From positions 6,498,507-6,562,506 of the forward strand of contig NC_066531.1 in NCBI RefSeq assembly GCF_024679095.1: a stretch of DNA of 64,000 bases, given 5' to 3'. The position numbers and the translations under genes were made by a program. Origin of the DNA: Eriocheir sinensis. Its lineage: Eukaryota; Arthropoda; Malacostraca; Decapoda; Varunidae. Under the pieces are notes generated by a model that ran no database searches, was not told where the DNA came from, and saw only the letters and a list, made by a program, of their open reading frames with translations. Of the stretch, positions 24,976 through 35,860 are shown piece by piece (position 1 is the first letter of the stretch; every line of letters starts with the position of its first letter).

Positions 24976-25597
24976 TTAACTATAGTATGTATCGTGGATC
25001 ATTTATAAAATAAAAAATCCGAATAGGCTATTCTTTAGCTCACTACCGTCGCTCGAGGCACAAAAAACAATTACTCTGCCAAGTTTGTACCCCACATTTG
25101 GCGATGTTAGGTGCACCTATTGCACGTCAATGCAATAAGTGATACTGTTGTTAATAGAAATGGATTGATCATTCTCGTTGTTTTATTTATTGGTAAACGA
25201 GAATATAAATGACCAATGCAAGGTTCTCCTCTTTAAAAATCTTTCCTGCATGAAAACCCTGCGAAATAAATCATAACTGTACTTTTTTTTTAAATTCTGT
25301 TTGTATTACAATATTTGCTGAGTACCTGCTTTGAGTGTATCAGTCTCGCCTTTGACGTAATTTATCAAAAACATTAAAAAGTCAAGCATCTCGACAACCC
25401 GCCCTCCCCCTCAACACTAGGACGGCCAGGTGTTTGGGTCCGCTTCTAGCATATTACACTCCGCCCTCAAATGATTGCTGCATTTTGTTTGGGGTGGTCC
25501 AAGACCTTGGGTCCAAGACCTTGTGCAGGACAATGGTGATGGCGTTTAAGGCCAGAGGTAAAATTTAAATTGATCACAAGTAGGAGTGTTGTAAGTG
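24976..25597. other. AT-rich, no gene seen
   Basis: No protein words, terminal repeats or long microsatellite recognised. Confidence 0.45.
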
Positions 25598-25600
25598 TTA

Positions 25601-26541
25601 GTGTAGTGACATACTAGACGCGGCAAACCGTTGCCGCGCGCGGCAGCGGTGAAAAAAAACCCGCCAGCGTGTGTTATCCTATGGGACCTGACATACTAGG
25701 GAAACCGACGCCGCGCGCGGTCGCGGTTGCCGCTGTCTGATTTTTTTCTGCCGCAAATGTTGGCGGGAGAAATCAAAACCGCGACCGCGCGCGGTCGCGG
25801 TTTTCAGAGTCAACACATGTTAAGCTATGGCTACTGACATACTATGCCGCGCGCGGCGGCGGGAAAACACTAATCTTCTCTGGTATATATATATTTCTAC
25901 TAATGTAAGTATGTTGAAAATCTCAATGTATCACTTCTATTATTTCCTTATATTTTCATTGCTTCACTATTAATACAAATCTCACCAATATGGGTAGAAG
26001 TGGCTTTAAACTAACAAGATAATACTATCATTAAGTAATATTATAATTCCAAAGTTGGCAACCCTGCCTGTGATGACTTTGATCTGCAGTAGCTTTGAAG
26101 CATTCATCAGGTGCACTTTGTTTCTCGCTCACACTCCTGTTTGTTTTTCAGAAATAATATACAGATATCAATTGTGAACTTTTTGAATATGTCTGCGGAA
26201 GTGATTATTTCTATGGTAGAGCAACAGCCTGCTATCTGGGACAAGGGTTGTGATCAGTATAAAGATAGACTGGCAAAAGATAAAGCCTGGGTAACTGTAG
26301 CTAATGGCGTCTACGAAGAATGGGATTCCCTCAGCAAGGAAGAACAGACAAAGAAAAGTGGTAGTTGCAATTTTAAAGAAATTTGCCACATCCATCCTCC
26401 GCTGATGTCCGAACAACACTGAACCGCACTGGAGGTCGGTTTGCCGCTCATAGTATGTCAGGTTCAAACTTTCGCGGTTTGCCGCTGCCGCGCGCGGCGA
26501 CGGCAAACCGCTACAGCACGCGGCATAGTATGTCACTACAC
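25601..26541. mobile_element. Short PIF/Harbinger element with TTA target duplication
   Basis: Left end GTGTAGTGACATACTA and right end its complement, flanked by TTA at 25598-25600 and 26542-26544. A TWA duplication is the hallmark of PIF/Harbinger. The ends carry CG-rich palindromes with the core CCGCGCGCGG. GACATACTA recurs inside at ~25692 and ~25839, so the left end is reiterated. It carries only a fragment of the accessory MADF protein, no transposase, and is non-autonomous. Confidence 0.82.
26189..26360 (+). pseudogene. MADF-domain fragment (PIF/Harbinger accessory protein)
   Basis: From ATG ~26189 the translation reads MSAEVIISMVEQQPAIWDKG, CDQYKDRLAKDKAW and VYEEWDSLSKEEQ. This is the first two-thirds of a MADF (SANT-like DNA-binding) domain, with the spaced W residues expected. 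After KKS the sequence leaves the domain, either because an intron begins or because the element is internally deleted. In PIF/Harbinger elements this protein partners the transposase in nuclear import and DNA binding (family knowledge). Confidence 0.7.
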
Positions 26542-26544
26542 TTA

Positions 26545-27320
26545 AGCATCATCCAAGTGTCAAGTCTCCTCCTCTGGTCAGACTTCCATCCCCTCTCTCC
26601 CCCATGCACCTGCATCCCGAGTTGGTCATCATATAGCCCTACTTCCCCTTGCGCGTCCGGGGGTGGTTGGGCCCTAAATACCCCTCCCTCTCCGCCGCTT
26701 GTATTTTTTTTTCTTTATCTCGCTACCACCTCCCTTGTGTCCCCCCCCCCCCCTCTCCCCCATGGACCGGCATCCCCCATTGGTCATAATACTCCCCTAC
26801 TCAGCGAGACTTAACGGGGGACCGTCCGGTAGTGATTTTACGAAAAATATGGAAAATAAGTTAAAGCCACTGAGAGATAATGTGGGCTGGACAATTCACC
26901 AGTGGCCGGTTTTGGAAAAAAATATTTATTTAAAGGGCAAATTTAAAGGTACCGCGCACCCCCTGACTCACGTGAACGACAGCTGTTTTTTGTTTATACA
27001 TCGATATTTATGGTAAAATATTATTACACAGGTAATTATTATTATTTCTGATGCATTTTTTCGATAAGTCGCACGTCTGGCTGTGAAGCTAGGCATGAAA
27101 GCATAATGTGGAGCCGACGGCCAGCTCAGAACTCTCAGAGCGTCGTATGATGATAGATCCAGGAAAAACAGAGAAAATGCTCACAGACTCCAGCCAAACG
27201 ATCAAAGAAAAAGCAGAAAATACGTGTCAGTGAAGGGGTATGCGGCTGGAAACTATTGATAAAACCTGGTGACAATGAGGAAGGTCGCGCCTTCTGAAAC
27301 CCTAGTTCTTAGAAGGATAA
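26545..27320. other. No gene seen; duplicated C-rich block
   Basis: Two similar C-rich blocks (~26585-26690 and ~26745-26815, both with CTCTCCCCCATG and TTGGTCAT words). The remainder is unassigned. Confidence 0.45.
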
Positions 27321-27322
27321 TA

Positions 27323-27650
27323 CTTTTTTTTTACGTGTTAGCCTATAGCGCTGATATGCTTTCTTGAGGGGCCTGGTGGTCGGCCCCAGCCCGTCATGGC
27401 GCAGGCAAGTATTTATAGTGGCGCCATCTATTATCGGCTCATGCTGTCCCCCGGAGCTCATTCTTGATTCACTTGGACGGTCCTCTAGAGTCCGGGTTGA
27501 TGGGTGGTCTTCAGGACAACATGTGGGTAGTCTTAGGCCGCTCGGCGGTGACTGAAAAATTCCAGGTGGTAGCGGTGGATTCAAAGCCGCATCGTCAAGA
27601 AAGCGGTGAATGGGGGGCCCGCATGCTAACCACTCAGCCACCGCCTACCC
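27323..27650 (-). mobile_element. tRNA-derived SINE, copy 3 (nearly full length)
   Basis: The most complete copy of the family. On the minus strand the head starts GGGTAGGCGGTGGCTGAGTG at 27650, followed by the TCACCGCCGAGCGGC body, GAAGACCACCCATCAACC, then a 3' half with TGGCGCCACTATAAATAC and GGCCGACCACCAGGCC. It ends in ACGT plus an A run at 27323. No clear target duplication. Confidence 0.87.
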
Positions 27651-28058
27651 AAACACAAACATTTTATTTTTACCTACATTGTAAGGGGGACCAGGTGCAA
27701 TATCAAGAGCTAGCATGCATCAGGAATATGCTTAGAAACATGTTTGCAAACTTAGAATATGTAATTTTGGCGAATAGTAATAATAAATAATCAGTGCTAG
27801 ATTTAAATGTTTTAGGTACCATTTTAAAGAGGCATGAAGAGGCAATAAAGATACATTTTTTTTCTGTTTTTTTTTTTCACGAAAAATCGTGAACCGCTTA
27901 AGCGCGAGTGAAAAAAAAAATAATGTAAAAAAATAAGAAACTGAAAAATCTGGCTCTTTATTTTAGTTTCACCACTTGCAAGTTTTTCATTTATGTTAAA
28001 AAATTTCTTAAATATGTGATGAACTGAATGTAATGTTTTTTTTAAATAAAAAAAAATC
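27651..28058. other. AT-rich, no gene seen
   Basis: Contains a small perfect hairpin (TTCACGAAAAATCGTGAA at ~27878) and A/T runs. Confidence 0.45.

Positions 28059-28150
<92 letters not shown>
28059..28150. repeat. (TA)n microsatellite
   Basis: Uninterrupted TA dinucleotides, about 45 units. Confidence 0.98.
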
Positions 28151-28153
<3 letters not shown>

Positions 28154-29400
28154 TCTATTTATCAAAATATTTTGAAACTTATGCAATATTTTCACATCAT
28201 TCAGGTTGGGCTGGATAGCCAATCACTTGCGACCTTTGATGCTGTATTTGGGCTTTCACGTGTAGTTTGTTTACATATCGTCGGTCAAGCGGGTCTCTCT
28301 TAAGAAAAGCACCAATATGTCGGTCACCTCGGGATTTCCGTCACCAAGAACTGTGTCCAAGGTGATGGGAATATCCCTCGCTCTGCAGTAGTAGCCTGTG
28401 CCGAGCGACAGAGGGAGGGAGGGAAGGAGGGAGGGAAGGAGGGAGTTACCTCCGTTTTTTTATACCTTTTTTTTCTTTCCAGCAACTTCTTTTCACTCAT
28501 TATTCATTATTGTTTTACACTAGTGATTCGGTACCAGTACTTGGTGTTCATGAGCGTTATCATTGTTCAGATAAATGAGTACGATGCTAGGTGTTAGAAG
28601 CGCGAAAATTTGAAAACGTCGGAGCTTATAGGGTTAAAAGTGATGTGCTACAGCGTGGATGGAATATATGTTGTAAAGTTCACTATAGCCGTCAGGTCCG
28701 CCAACGGCTGAAGAAGAAGAGGAAGACCGGTGTTCTTTTGACCTGTACCGCTTTGAATCGCTTCTTAGGTCCTTCTTCGTTATTTAGACTCAAATACTTA
28801 AGTCTAAACTCTTAGATACTTCACTCTGCTCTGAGCTCTGTTTCCGTACAATTTGCCTACACGATGTCTTGCTTTTCTATTTTATTTTCCTTTTACTTTA
28901 GCCTACTTTGGTCTTTCCGCTTTTCCCTTTTCTATTCTTTTGTTTGTTTTCTACTATTACACTTGTTCTTTTCATTTATCTCTTACTTCTGTATTATTTT
29001 ATCCTTGGAGGAATAATACACCGTATTTTTCCTCCAAGCTTTTCTCCCACACAGCTGATGCCGCGGCTGCCTTGTGATTGGCTGGCACGCTTTGCTTAAG
29101 CGATTTGGATTCGCTGGCGAGCCTGATGACGTCATGAATGCTTTCGCCCAATCAGCTGGCTCTCTGATCCCACATCCTTTTTTTCTGAATTCAGATGAAG
29201 CAAAGGATGTGAGGAGGGTGTAAGTCTAAATGATGTAGGCAGTTACATCCTCGAACATACATCCTCATTTCTGAATCTGGCCCCTGAGCCTCCACCACAC
29301 TCCGGGCAGGCAGTCTCCCACTGGTCGCCACACAACTCAGACCTCTGTACATAGCACTAGTAAACGCTCTGCACCAACAACGCGTTTCCATCTACATTAT
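28151..29400. other. Mostly unassigned; possible MITE fragment at ~29040-29285
   Basis: GGGAGGGAAGGA-type repeats ~28408-28445. The segment ~29050-29285 shares GATGACGTCA, TGATTGGCTGG and a terminal GGGGCC-AGATTCAG-type word (minus strand) with the element at 33310-34347, suggesting a truncated relative. No gene seen. Confidence 0.4.
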
Positions 29401-30342
29401 GGCGCAGTGAGAGGTGCCTGGTGCAGCCGTGATGGCCGCGCCTCGCCCCACGCTTCACGACTTGGGCGCTGCCGCCCTGGCCTACGGGATGGACGACTCT
29501 GCTGTGCCGTATGCATATTCACAAGAAGTAGCACAACTTTTCAGCCCCGCGCCGCGCTCCTCTCTGATTCGCCGGCTGGCTCTCAAGCTCCTCCCACCTC
29601 CTCTGCGCCTCTCGGCCTTTGCCTCGCTGTCAGTGTCACACACACACACACACACACACATGCGAATGTGTGTGTGTGTGTGTGTGTGTGTGTGACAGAG
29701 AAAGAGAGAGAAAGAGATAGAGAGAAAGTTGTTTCATGGACTACACACACACAGTGTGCGAGTGTGTGTGTGTGACACTGACAGCGAGGCAGAGGCAAAG
29801 AGGCGCAGAGGAGGTGGGCGGAGCTTGAGAGCCAGCCGGGGAATCAGAGAGGAGCGCGGCGCGGGGCTGAAAATCTGTGCTACTTCTCGTGAATATGCGG
29901 CCCGTACACCACCGCCCACCACAGTGACCACACACCTGTCGGCCCCGCCCCACCTCGGCTCCCGCGCTCCGTGTACATGGCAACACCAGCAAGCCAGCCG
30001 TCACCGCCACCGCAGCAGCCGCCAAACCCCGACGTGGCCGCACTCACACACCGGGTGAACGAAACCGTAGCATCTCTGATCACCTCACTACCTCAGGGCA
30101 TGTCACCATTCAACTACTGGTACCCACCACCCCTTCACAGACCCCCACCGCCAGCTTACGCACCCACCACTCTGCCATTCGGTACACCACTAACTGCGTC
30201 TCAACCAGTCTGGTCTAGGCCCCCGCCCACCATATCCACCGCGGCTGGCTTGCCCCTGCCCACCATGCCTGCCACGGCTGGCATATCTTCGGCCACCATG
30301 ATGGAGCTTCTCCGGAAAGGTCGTCAAATTGACGGAACGTAG
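29400..30342 (+). other. Possible LTR-retrotransposon leader and Pro-rich gag-like open frame
   Basis: TGGCGCAGTGAG at ~29402 resembles the Ser-tRNA primer-binding sites used by some Gypsy elements (inference from similarity). From ATG 29977 a Pro-rich frame of 121 codons (PSPPPQQPPNPDVAALTHRV…) ends at 30342 with a word like those seen in Gypsy gag. Between them lies a ~130-bp inverted repeat. I cannot confirm gag. Immediately to the right is env sequence on the opposite strand, so this is a rearranged junction. Confidence 0.33.
29513..29897. repeat. Inverted repeat, ~128-bp arms with GT/CA-rich loop
   Basis: Left arm ~29513-29640 and right arm ~29768-29897 are imperfect reverse complements (roughly nine of ten bases by eye). 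The loop holds (CA)n, (GT)n and GA repeats, themselves partly self-complementary. The arms contain the same coding-like words on opposite strands. Confidence 0.85.
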
Positions 30343-30344
30343 GC

Positions 30345-31106
30345 AACAAGCCACCCGTACCGCCAGGTGACCTGCAATCTCTCTAAGTTGATCCTTCAAA
30401 AATAGAGACTGTGATACTCAGTTTTGGAAGTCCCCAGGTCTGACGTCTGGCCCGTTGCATAAAGCGACAAATCATTACGAATTAATACCACTGTGGCAGG
30501 TAAGTCTAGCACCATCACCGAATCATTGACAGAGAAAGGGAAAGGTTCCAACTGATAAGCCTCAAACTCATCCTTTGACTTGAAGGGAAGGTGAATCACT
30601 ATACGTAGCTTCCGGCGGCAGGAATGACTTCAGCAAGGGATAGTAGTGGTGTATGGCATGCATATCAAACAAAGGTGTTAGTTGGTGTTCCTCTTCTCCT
30701 ATTTTTAAAGCCCTTTGTAAATCTCTGACAAGGAAAAGAGAAAAAGTTGCCCAATCCCATTGACCAAGCCCCGCTTAGTACGGTTAGAAAAGGAAAGGTC
30801 TGCGTAGTTCTCCAAAGCCAGGGTTAGAGTGTCATTCAAGTACCATATGCGCTCATGCATCAGACGCGTGATACCCTCTACAGGAGCATTCCTATCCAGC
30901 TGCAACACAACCTCAGTCACTTGTTCCGTTATTGTCCTCAGAGTGCCCGGTATTTCTACCTGAGCAGTAAACGGGTACTGGACCGACAGGACATCTTCAA
31001 CCAGAGAAACCCGGCCCAAATGAGCAGAGAGGGCTCCCGGCTTGAGGTGCGCAGGGTCTCCAGCCAGAACAGAGTGCAGAAGGAAGTAGAAGGCGAGGGG
31101 CAACAT
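30345..31106 (-). pseudogene. Endogenous errantivirus-like envelope gene relic
   Basis: Minus strand, directly downstream of the integrase end. From ATG 31106 a hydrophobic leader is followed by an ectodomain-like sequence and, near 30775-30790, an R-T-K-R furin-type site followed by a Gly-rich hydrophobic run, the arrangement of Gypsy/errantivirus and baculovirus F-type envelope proteins (family knowledge). The first frame stops at 30705. Matching sequence resumes in another frame at 30599-30396, so the gene is broken by frameshifts, and it ends abruptly at ~30345 against opposite-strand sequence. It is not functional as it stands. Confidence 0.68.
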
Positions 31107-31130
31107 TTCCTGGAACCAAGCAAAAAACTC

Positions 31131-31562
31131 TTATTGGCGAGGACGAAGTTTATAATCGTGCGGTGGAAAGATAGACAAGGCATCGTCAGGCTGAGGCAAA
31201 AAGCCTGTTCTAGCGGTTTCAACTAAAGTCAAATCAATGACCTCAGGCTGGGCGTCAGTCTTTTTGAGACGATCACTATGCACAATTCCATACGAATTAA
31301 AAATGAGGTCATGAAGCTCAAATTTGTGTCCACCTAGTTGTCTAACTATCTGGCGTGGGCCCACGAATTTAGGGGGCAACTTCGAATGTCTCTGGGACTC
31401 GAAGCATAACAAAGTCACCCACTTTTAAGGAAACTGCAGCTTGTGTTGCTGCAAGCACACAGCCTTAGATGTAGCCAGTAGTCTCTCTTTGACGTTTCTA
31501 TGATTATCTGAAAAAAAACTTTTGAGTTGAACCATCGACTCCGTATCCTTGACGGGTGTCGG
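31131..31562 (-). pseudogene. Gypsy-type pol: integrase carboxyl-terminal end
   Basis: Minus strand, two frames separated by a frameshift near 31430: a KERLLATSKAVCLQQHKL segment, then a PKFVGPRQIVRQLGGHKFEL chromo/SH3-like integrase tail with the VHSDRLKKT word. The gene order pol end then env on one strand is that of an env-bearing Gypsy/errantivirus. Everything upstream of ~31562 (reverse transcriptase, RNase H, catalytic integrase core) is missing. Confidence 0.78.
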
Positions 31563-31813
31563 CGGAACCGCCTAAATATTAGGCGGGCAAACTCTGAAAA
31601 CAAAACTAAGGCGTCATGACTTTATTTTTGTCCTAGCCTCACTAAATTTTGCATGTAGCCTGCCACTGATAATGCTCATGGACCCATGAAGTCACATTTT
31701 TATTTCAGTTCGTGTTAGTATCAATAAGATATACAAAACACTTATGCACCGCTAAAAGACGACACTAACATCTCTTCTGCCCGTTCAGTTTCTGTATTTT
31801 AAAGCCACTCTTG

Positions 31814-31875
<62 letters not shown>

Positions 31876-32130
31876 ATCATACTAAAAAATATTAGCCTAA
31901 TGCATCTCTGGACCGATCTATTTTGCGGTGAATGCATTTATAGATTTTTTTTTTACGTAATATCCTTACCTCTTCTCCAATTGCATGCTCCCTGTTACTT
32001 ATATTACTAGACATCTGTTCTGCATTGCTTTCTGTAATACATGATTCACTCATAAGTCCACGAAGAATTTATAGATGGTATGTCTTTTAAGGATGTGAGG
32101 AAACCAGTGTTGTAGGTGGAATTCCTGAAG

Positions 32131-32177
<47 letters not shown>

Positions 32178-32180
32178 TTA
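31563..32180. repeat. AT-rich with two (GA)n arrays
   Basis: (GA)n at ~31817-31873 and ~32133-32168. No gene seen. Confidence 0.7.
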
Positions 32181-32194
32181 TCTTAAGAAAAAAC

Positions 32195-33045
32195 GTTCCT
32201 GCTTAATAATAGCCTAGTTTTCTTAAATGCATAATAATAACTTAGTATTCGTAAATGGAAAATAATAGCCTAGTTTTCTTAAATGCATAATAACTTACTA
32301 TTCGTAAATGCAAAATAATAGCCTAGTATTCGTAAATGCAAAATAATAATATAGTATTCCTAAATGCAAAATAATAGCCTAGATTCCTAAATGCAAAATG
32401 ATAGCTTAGTATTCCTAAATGCAAAATAATAGCCTAGTTTCCTAAATGCAAAATAATACTTAGATTTCCTAAATGCAAAATAATAGCCTAGTTTCCTAAA
32501 TCCAAAATAATACTTAGATTTCCTAATTGCAAAATAATAGCTTAGTATTCCTAAATGCAAAATAATAGCCTAGTTTCCTAAATGCAAAATAATAGCCTAG
32601 TTTCCTAAATCCAAAATAATACTTGGATTTCCTAAATGCAAAATAATAGCTTAGTATTCCTAAATGCAAAATAATAGCCTAGTTTTCTAAATGCAAAATA
32701 ATAGTTTAGTATTCCTAGATGCGTAATAGCCTACTAGTTTCCTAAATGCAAAATAATAGCTCAGTATTCCTAAATGCAAAATAATAGTTTAGTATTCCTA
32801 AATGCATAATAGCCTACTAGTTTCATGAATGCAAAATAATAGCCTAGTCTCCCAAATGCAAAATAATAGCTTTGTATTCGTAAATGCAAAATGATTGCTT
32901 GGTATTCCTAAATAGCCTAGTGTTCGTGAATTCGAATTAATAGCATATTATTCCTAGATGCTAAATAATAGCCTAGTGTAAATGAATGCAAAATAATAGT
33001 CTGGTCTAACTAAATGCAACATTATAAGCTAGTGTACACAGTAAA
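32195..33045. repeat. AT-rich minisatellite, ~27-30-bp unit, about 29 copies
   Basis: Unit consensus AAATGCAAAATAATAGCYTA followed by GTATTCCT or GTTTCCT. Two alternating subtypes are visible in the middle. Units decay toward the right end, where spacing becomes irregular after ~32880. Confidence 0.93.
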
Positions 33046-33309
33046 ATTATAATGTATTTGTCTTGACTACTTCATTGACTTATTAGCAAGTTATTACAGA
33101 TTGTAAAACTCTTCCCACTTATTACAGAAGTTGTTGATACGGTATAACATGCAGAAAACCTTACATCATACGAAAAGATTCCAATATTCCTCAAAACTAC
33201 TCACCTCGTTCCAAGGAGATCCAGACCCCCAGGTTAAGAACCGCTGAATAGACCGTATTGGCTATCAGTTCACCTCCTCGCCGCCAGAGGCCCCTTGCGT
33301 GCGATACAG
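33046..33309. other. Unassigned
   Basis: No gene or repeat recognised. Confidence 0.4.
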
Positions 33310-34347
33310 GGGCGGAATCCACAAACATACTCACTAACTACGAACTAACATAACTACGCACTATTGATTTAGCGACCGACATTAGCGTCAGATTCACGAA
33401 GCAAACTTCAGATGGTAGTTAGAGGCGCGCTAAGTCAGCGAGACCGCTGATTGGTTGATGACGTCATTGGCCTTGCAGCGAAATGCAAGCACGTTTACAG
33501 AACCGTCAGCCAATCCTAGGGAGGCCCCTCCAGCTGCTGGTTCAAGAAACCCATTCTCTTTTCCCATTTTTCTTCCTTTTAAGGCAAACTGTGCTAAATC
33601 GTAATCTACGAATTCAATTATTTCATTGTTTGCTGCACATTTACGTCAAGGGAACTTTGCCGTTCGATGTCTTGTTACCTACGAACATGCTTAAGATGAA
33701 GAAAAAGAAGATACGGAGGAGATTGAGGCATGAAGAAAGCAAATATAAATATGGGACAGATATCGAGGCAGACAGGAACGAAGGACGGAAGGAAGGAACG
33801 AGGGAAAATTAAGACTCTCTTGCCATATCTGCAGCCCAACTCATGGGCTAGCTGTCACCCGACAAAGGTCCATGGTCGCTCCACGGAGGGACAAATCTAG
33901 AGATGGATGGATGAATGGATGAGGAGGTAGGAAGATGAAGGAGGAGGGAGGTCTGGCAATCCCCTGGCCGGGTGTCGGTGTTGCCATACCGCCCACACTT
34001 ATCATATACCTCTCAAAGGGTGTATATCTCATCATTTTATAAAAAAAATGGGCTTCCTCTACTCGCAAAGTTATATATCAAGTTGAAAAACGCGATTTAT
34101 AAGCATTTATACGTAATTATGATAATATTGTTAGCGTTTACTACACTCCCGAGGCAGTAGTTATTTAACAACAAATTTAGCGTCACACAGAGCGCGGTAA
34201 AGCTTTGTAAATCCGTGTGCTAACCCTTGACGTCATCGATTAGTTGGTAGTTATTACCGCGCGAGCTTTGTGAATCTCAATGTTCTCAAAACTACACGCA
34301 CTAAGGGCCCAAAACTACGAACTAAGCCTTTGTGAATTCGGGCCCAG
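33310..34347. mobile_element. Possible non-autonomous DNA transposon with diverged inverted ends
   Basis: The left end (GGGCGGAATCCACAAA, then AACTACGAACTAAC) and the right end read on the other strand (GGGCCCGAATTCACAAAG, then TAGTTCGTAGTTTTG) share word order over ~170 bases, including GATGACGTCA at comparable depth. No convincing target duplication or transposase; a small frame at 33483-33812 lacks recognisable motifs. Confidence 0.42.
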
Positions 34348-34514
34348 GTCTAAAGAAGAAGAAGAAGCGGCTACGTATGTAAACACATAATGGCTGACGG
34401 AGCGGCCGTGGTCCCACAGCCAAAGACTATAAAAGAAAGACAGGAAAGCTGAACGAAACTCTGTGAGCAGCTGGCGTCGGCTCGCTAGATGGGGTTGGAC
34501 GGAGACATTGAGGA

Positions 34515-34671
34515 TTTTTTTTTTTTTTTTTTTTTTTACGTTGTTGCCTATTGCGCCGGTAGGCATCTTCTCGGTGGGGCCTGATGGTCGGCCCAAAGCC
34601 TCTTCCAGGTGGGGCCTGATGGTCGGCCCAGCCCGTTCTGGCGCAGGCGAGTGCTTATAGTGGCGCCATCT
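34515..34671 (-). mobile_element. tRNA-derived SINE, copy 4 (3' half only)
   Basis: Minus strand: TGGCGCCACTATAAGCAC, CGCCAGAACGGGCTGGGCCG, a duplicated GGCCCCACC block and CGTAAAAA with a ~23-base A run. The tRNA head is missing; the body abuts the BEL gag at ~34671. Confidence 0.8.
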
Positions 34672-34674
34672 TGC

Positions 34675-35177
34675 ATTGGAAGAATAAGAATAAGCGGGCA
34701 GTCGCCAAGGGCAAGTTCACCCGGAAGGTCAACACTTTCCTGGCAGCACACAACGACGCAGCTCCGGCCACTGTATTGAACGGTATTTATGAGGAGGTGG
34801 ATTCAGCCTTTAAAGACGTTGAGAAACTCAATGAAGGATACCTCGAACTCCTGTATAAAGATGCAAGTGAAGGGAAATTGACGCAGGAGGCAGATGAATA
34901 CATTTCACAATTAGAAGCATCTAAGATAAAGGTTAAGGTTGATCTAGAAGTGGCCAAGGAAGCTCAGAGTCAGAAAGTCAGAGCGAGTGGAAGGGCTATA
35001 GGCACTAGTAATATTTATGTGAAGAAACTTGATCCACCCACTTTTTCTGGTAACATAAGGGAGTTCTCTAACTTCAAGGAGGACTACGAGAGACTGGTTG
35101 TGCCTACATACGGGAAGGATTCATACGTGTTGAGGCAATGCTTAACTGGCGATGCATTACAGGCTGTCAGAGGACTA
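34675..35177 (+). pseudogene. BEL/Pao-type gag, 5' portion
   Basis: An open frame with a basic amino terminus, a coiled-coil-like middle and the signature KLDPPTFSGNIREFSNFKED…VPTYGKDSYVLRQCLTGDAL of the DUF1759 capsid-type domain in BEL/Pao gag. It begins immediately after the SINE, so the true start is not visible. It is interrupted at 35177 by the DD83E transposon and resumes in the same frame at 38384. Confidence 0.85.
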
Positions 35178-35551
35178 CTATCCATTTCAGAGCCTATGAC
35201 ATACTGTTTTTCGCAGATATCTTTCAAACGAAGACTTGGATCAGCATGGTGCTTTGGCACACATTATTTCACACACTCCGCTAATTTTTGACACTATTGT
35301 GCATTGTCAAATGCGCCTAACTATGGCGTTTACTCTTGACTGTGAAGTCAAAAACCTGCCTGAGCTACTACGCATTCGAACAGGCGAATCGTGACGTAGT
35401 AGTGACGTCTATCCATCCACTGCCTTCACTCCTGGATACCCCTACTCCTACCGCTCCCTTCCCTTCCCTCCTACCCTTCTCCTTATCCCCCTACCTCTTT
35501 CTCCTCCATGCCTCCGTTACTCTCTCACTTCCCCCCCCCTCCCTTTCCCCC

Positions 35552-35615
<64 letters not shown>
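35178..35615. repeat. Left terminal inverted repeat (~440 bp) of the DD83E transposon
   Basis: Reverse complement of 37935-38381; ends internally with (CT)n ~35555-35615. Divergence between arms is seen at isolated bases, for example C/T near 35316. Confidence 0.9.
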
Positions 35616-35618
<3 letters not shown>

Positions 35619-35860
35619 CGGCTACACAGTATATGAATCCATGCACAAGTATGAGGAATTAATGGCAGAGAAATAAAAATTATTTGCCGAGTGTAGTTGG
35701 ATTGTTTATGCAAACAATCGTAATCGATGCTCTTGCTTGTTTCACTGTTACACCGTATTTGGTGAGCGAAGAAGGTAACATGGTAAGTAACGGGCATGCG
35801 GCCGATAGACTGCTGATACCCACATCCTGTGGAGGAAGGAGTATTTCATCGCTGTGAACC

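Noticed and set aside
30855..31226. 123-codon plus-strand frame
   Set aside because: Antisense of the env relic; no independent support.
32195..33045. CRISPR-like array
   Set aside because: Units are contiguous without spacers, in an animal genome; it is a minisatellite. The same applies to 19334-19695 and 56023-56752.
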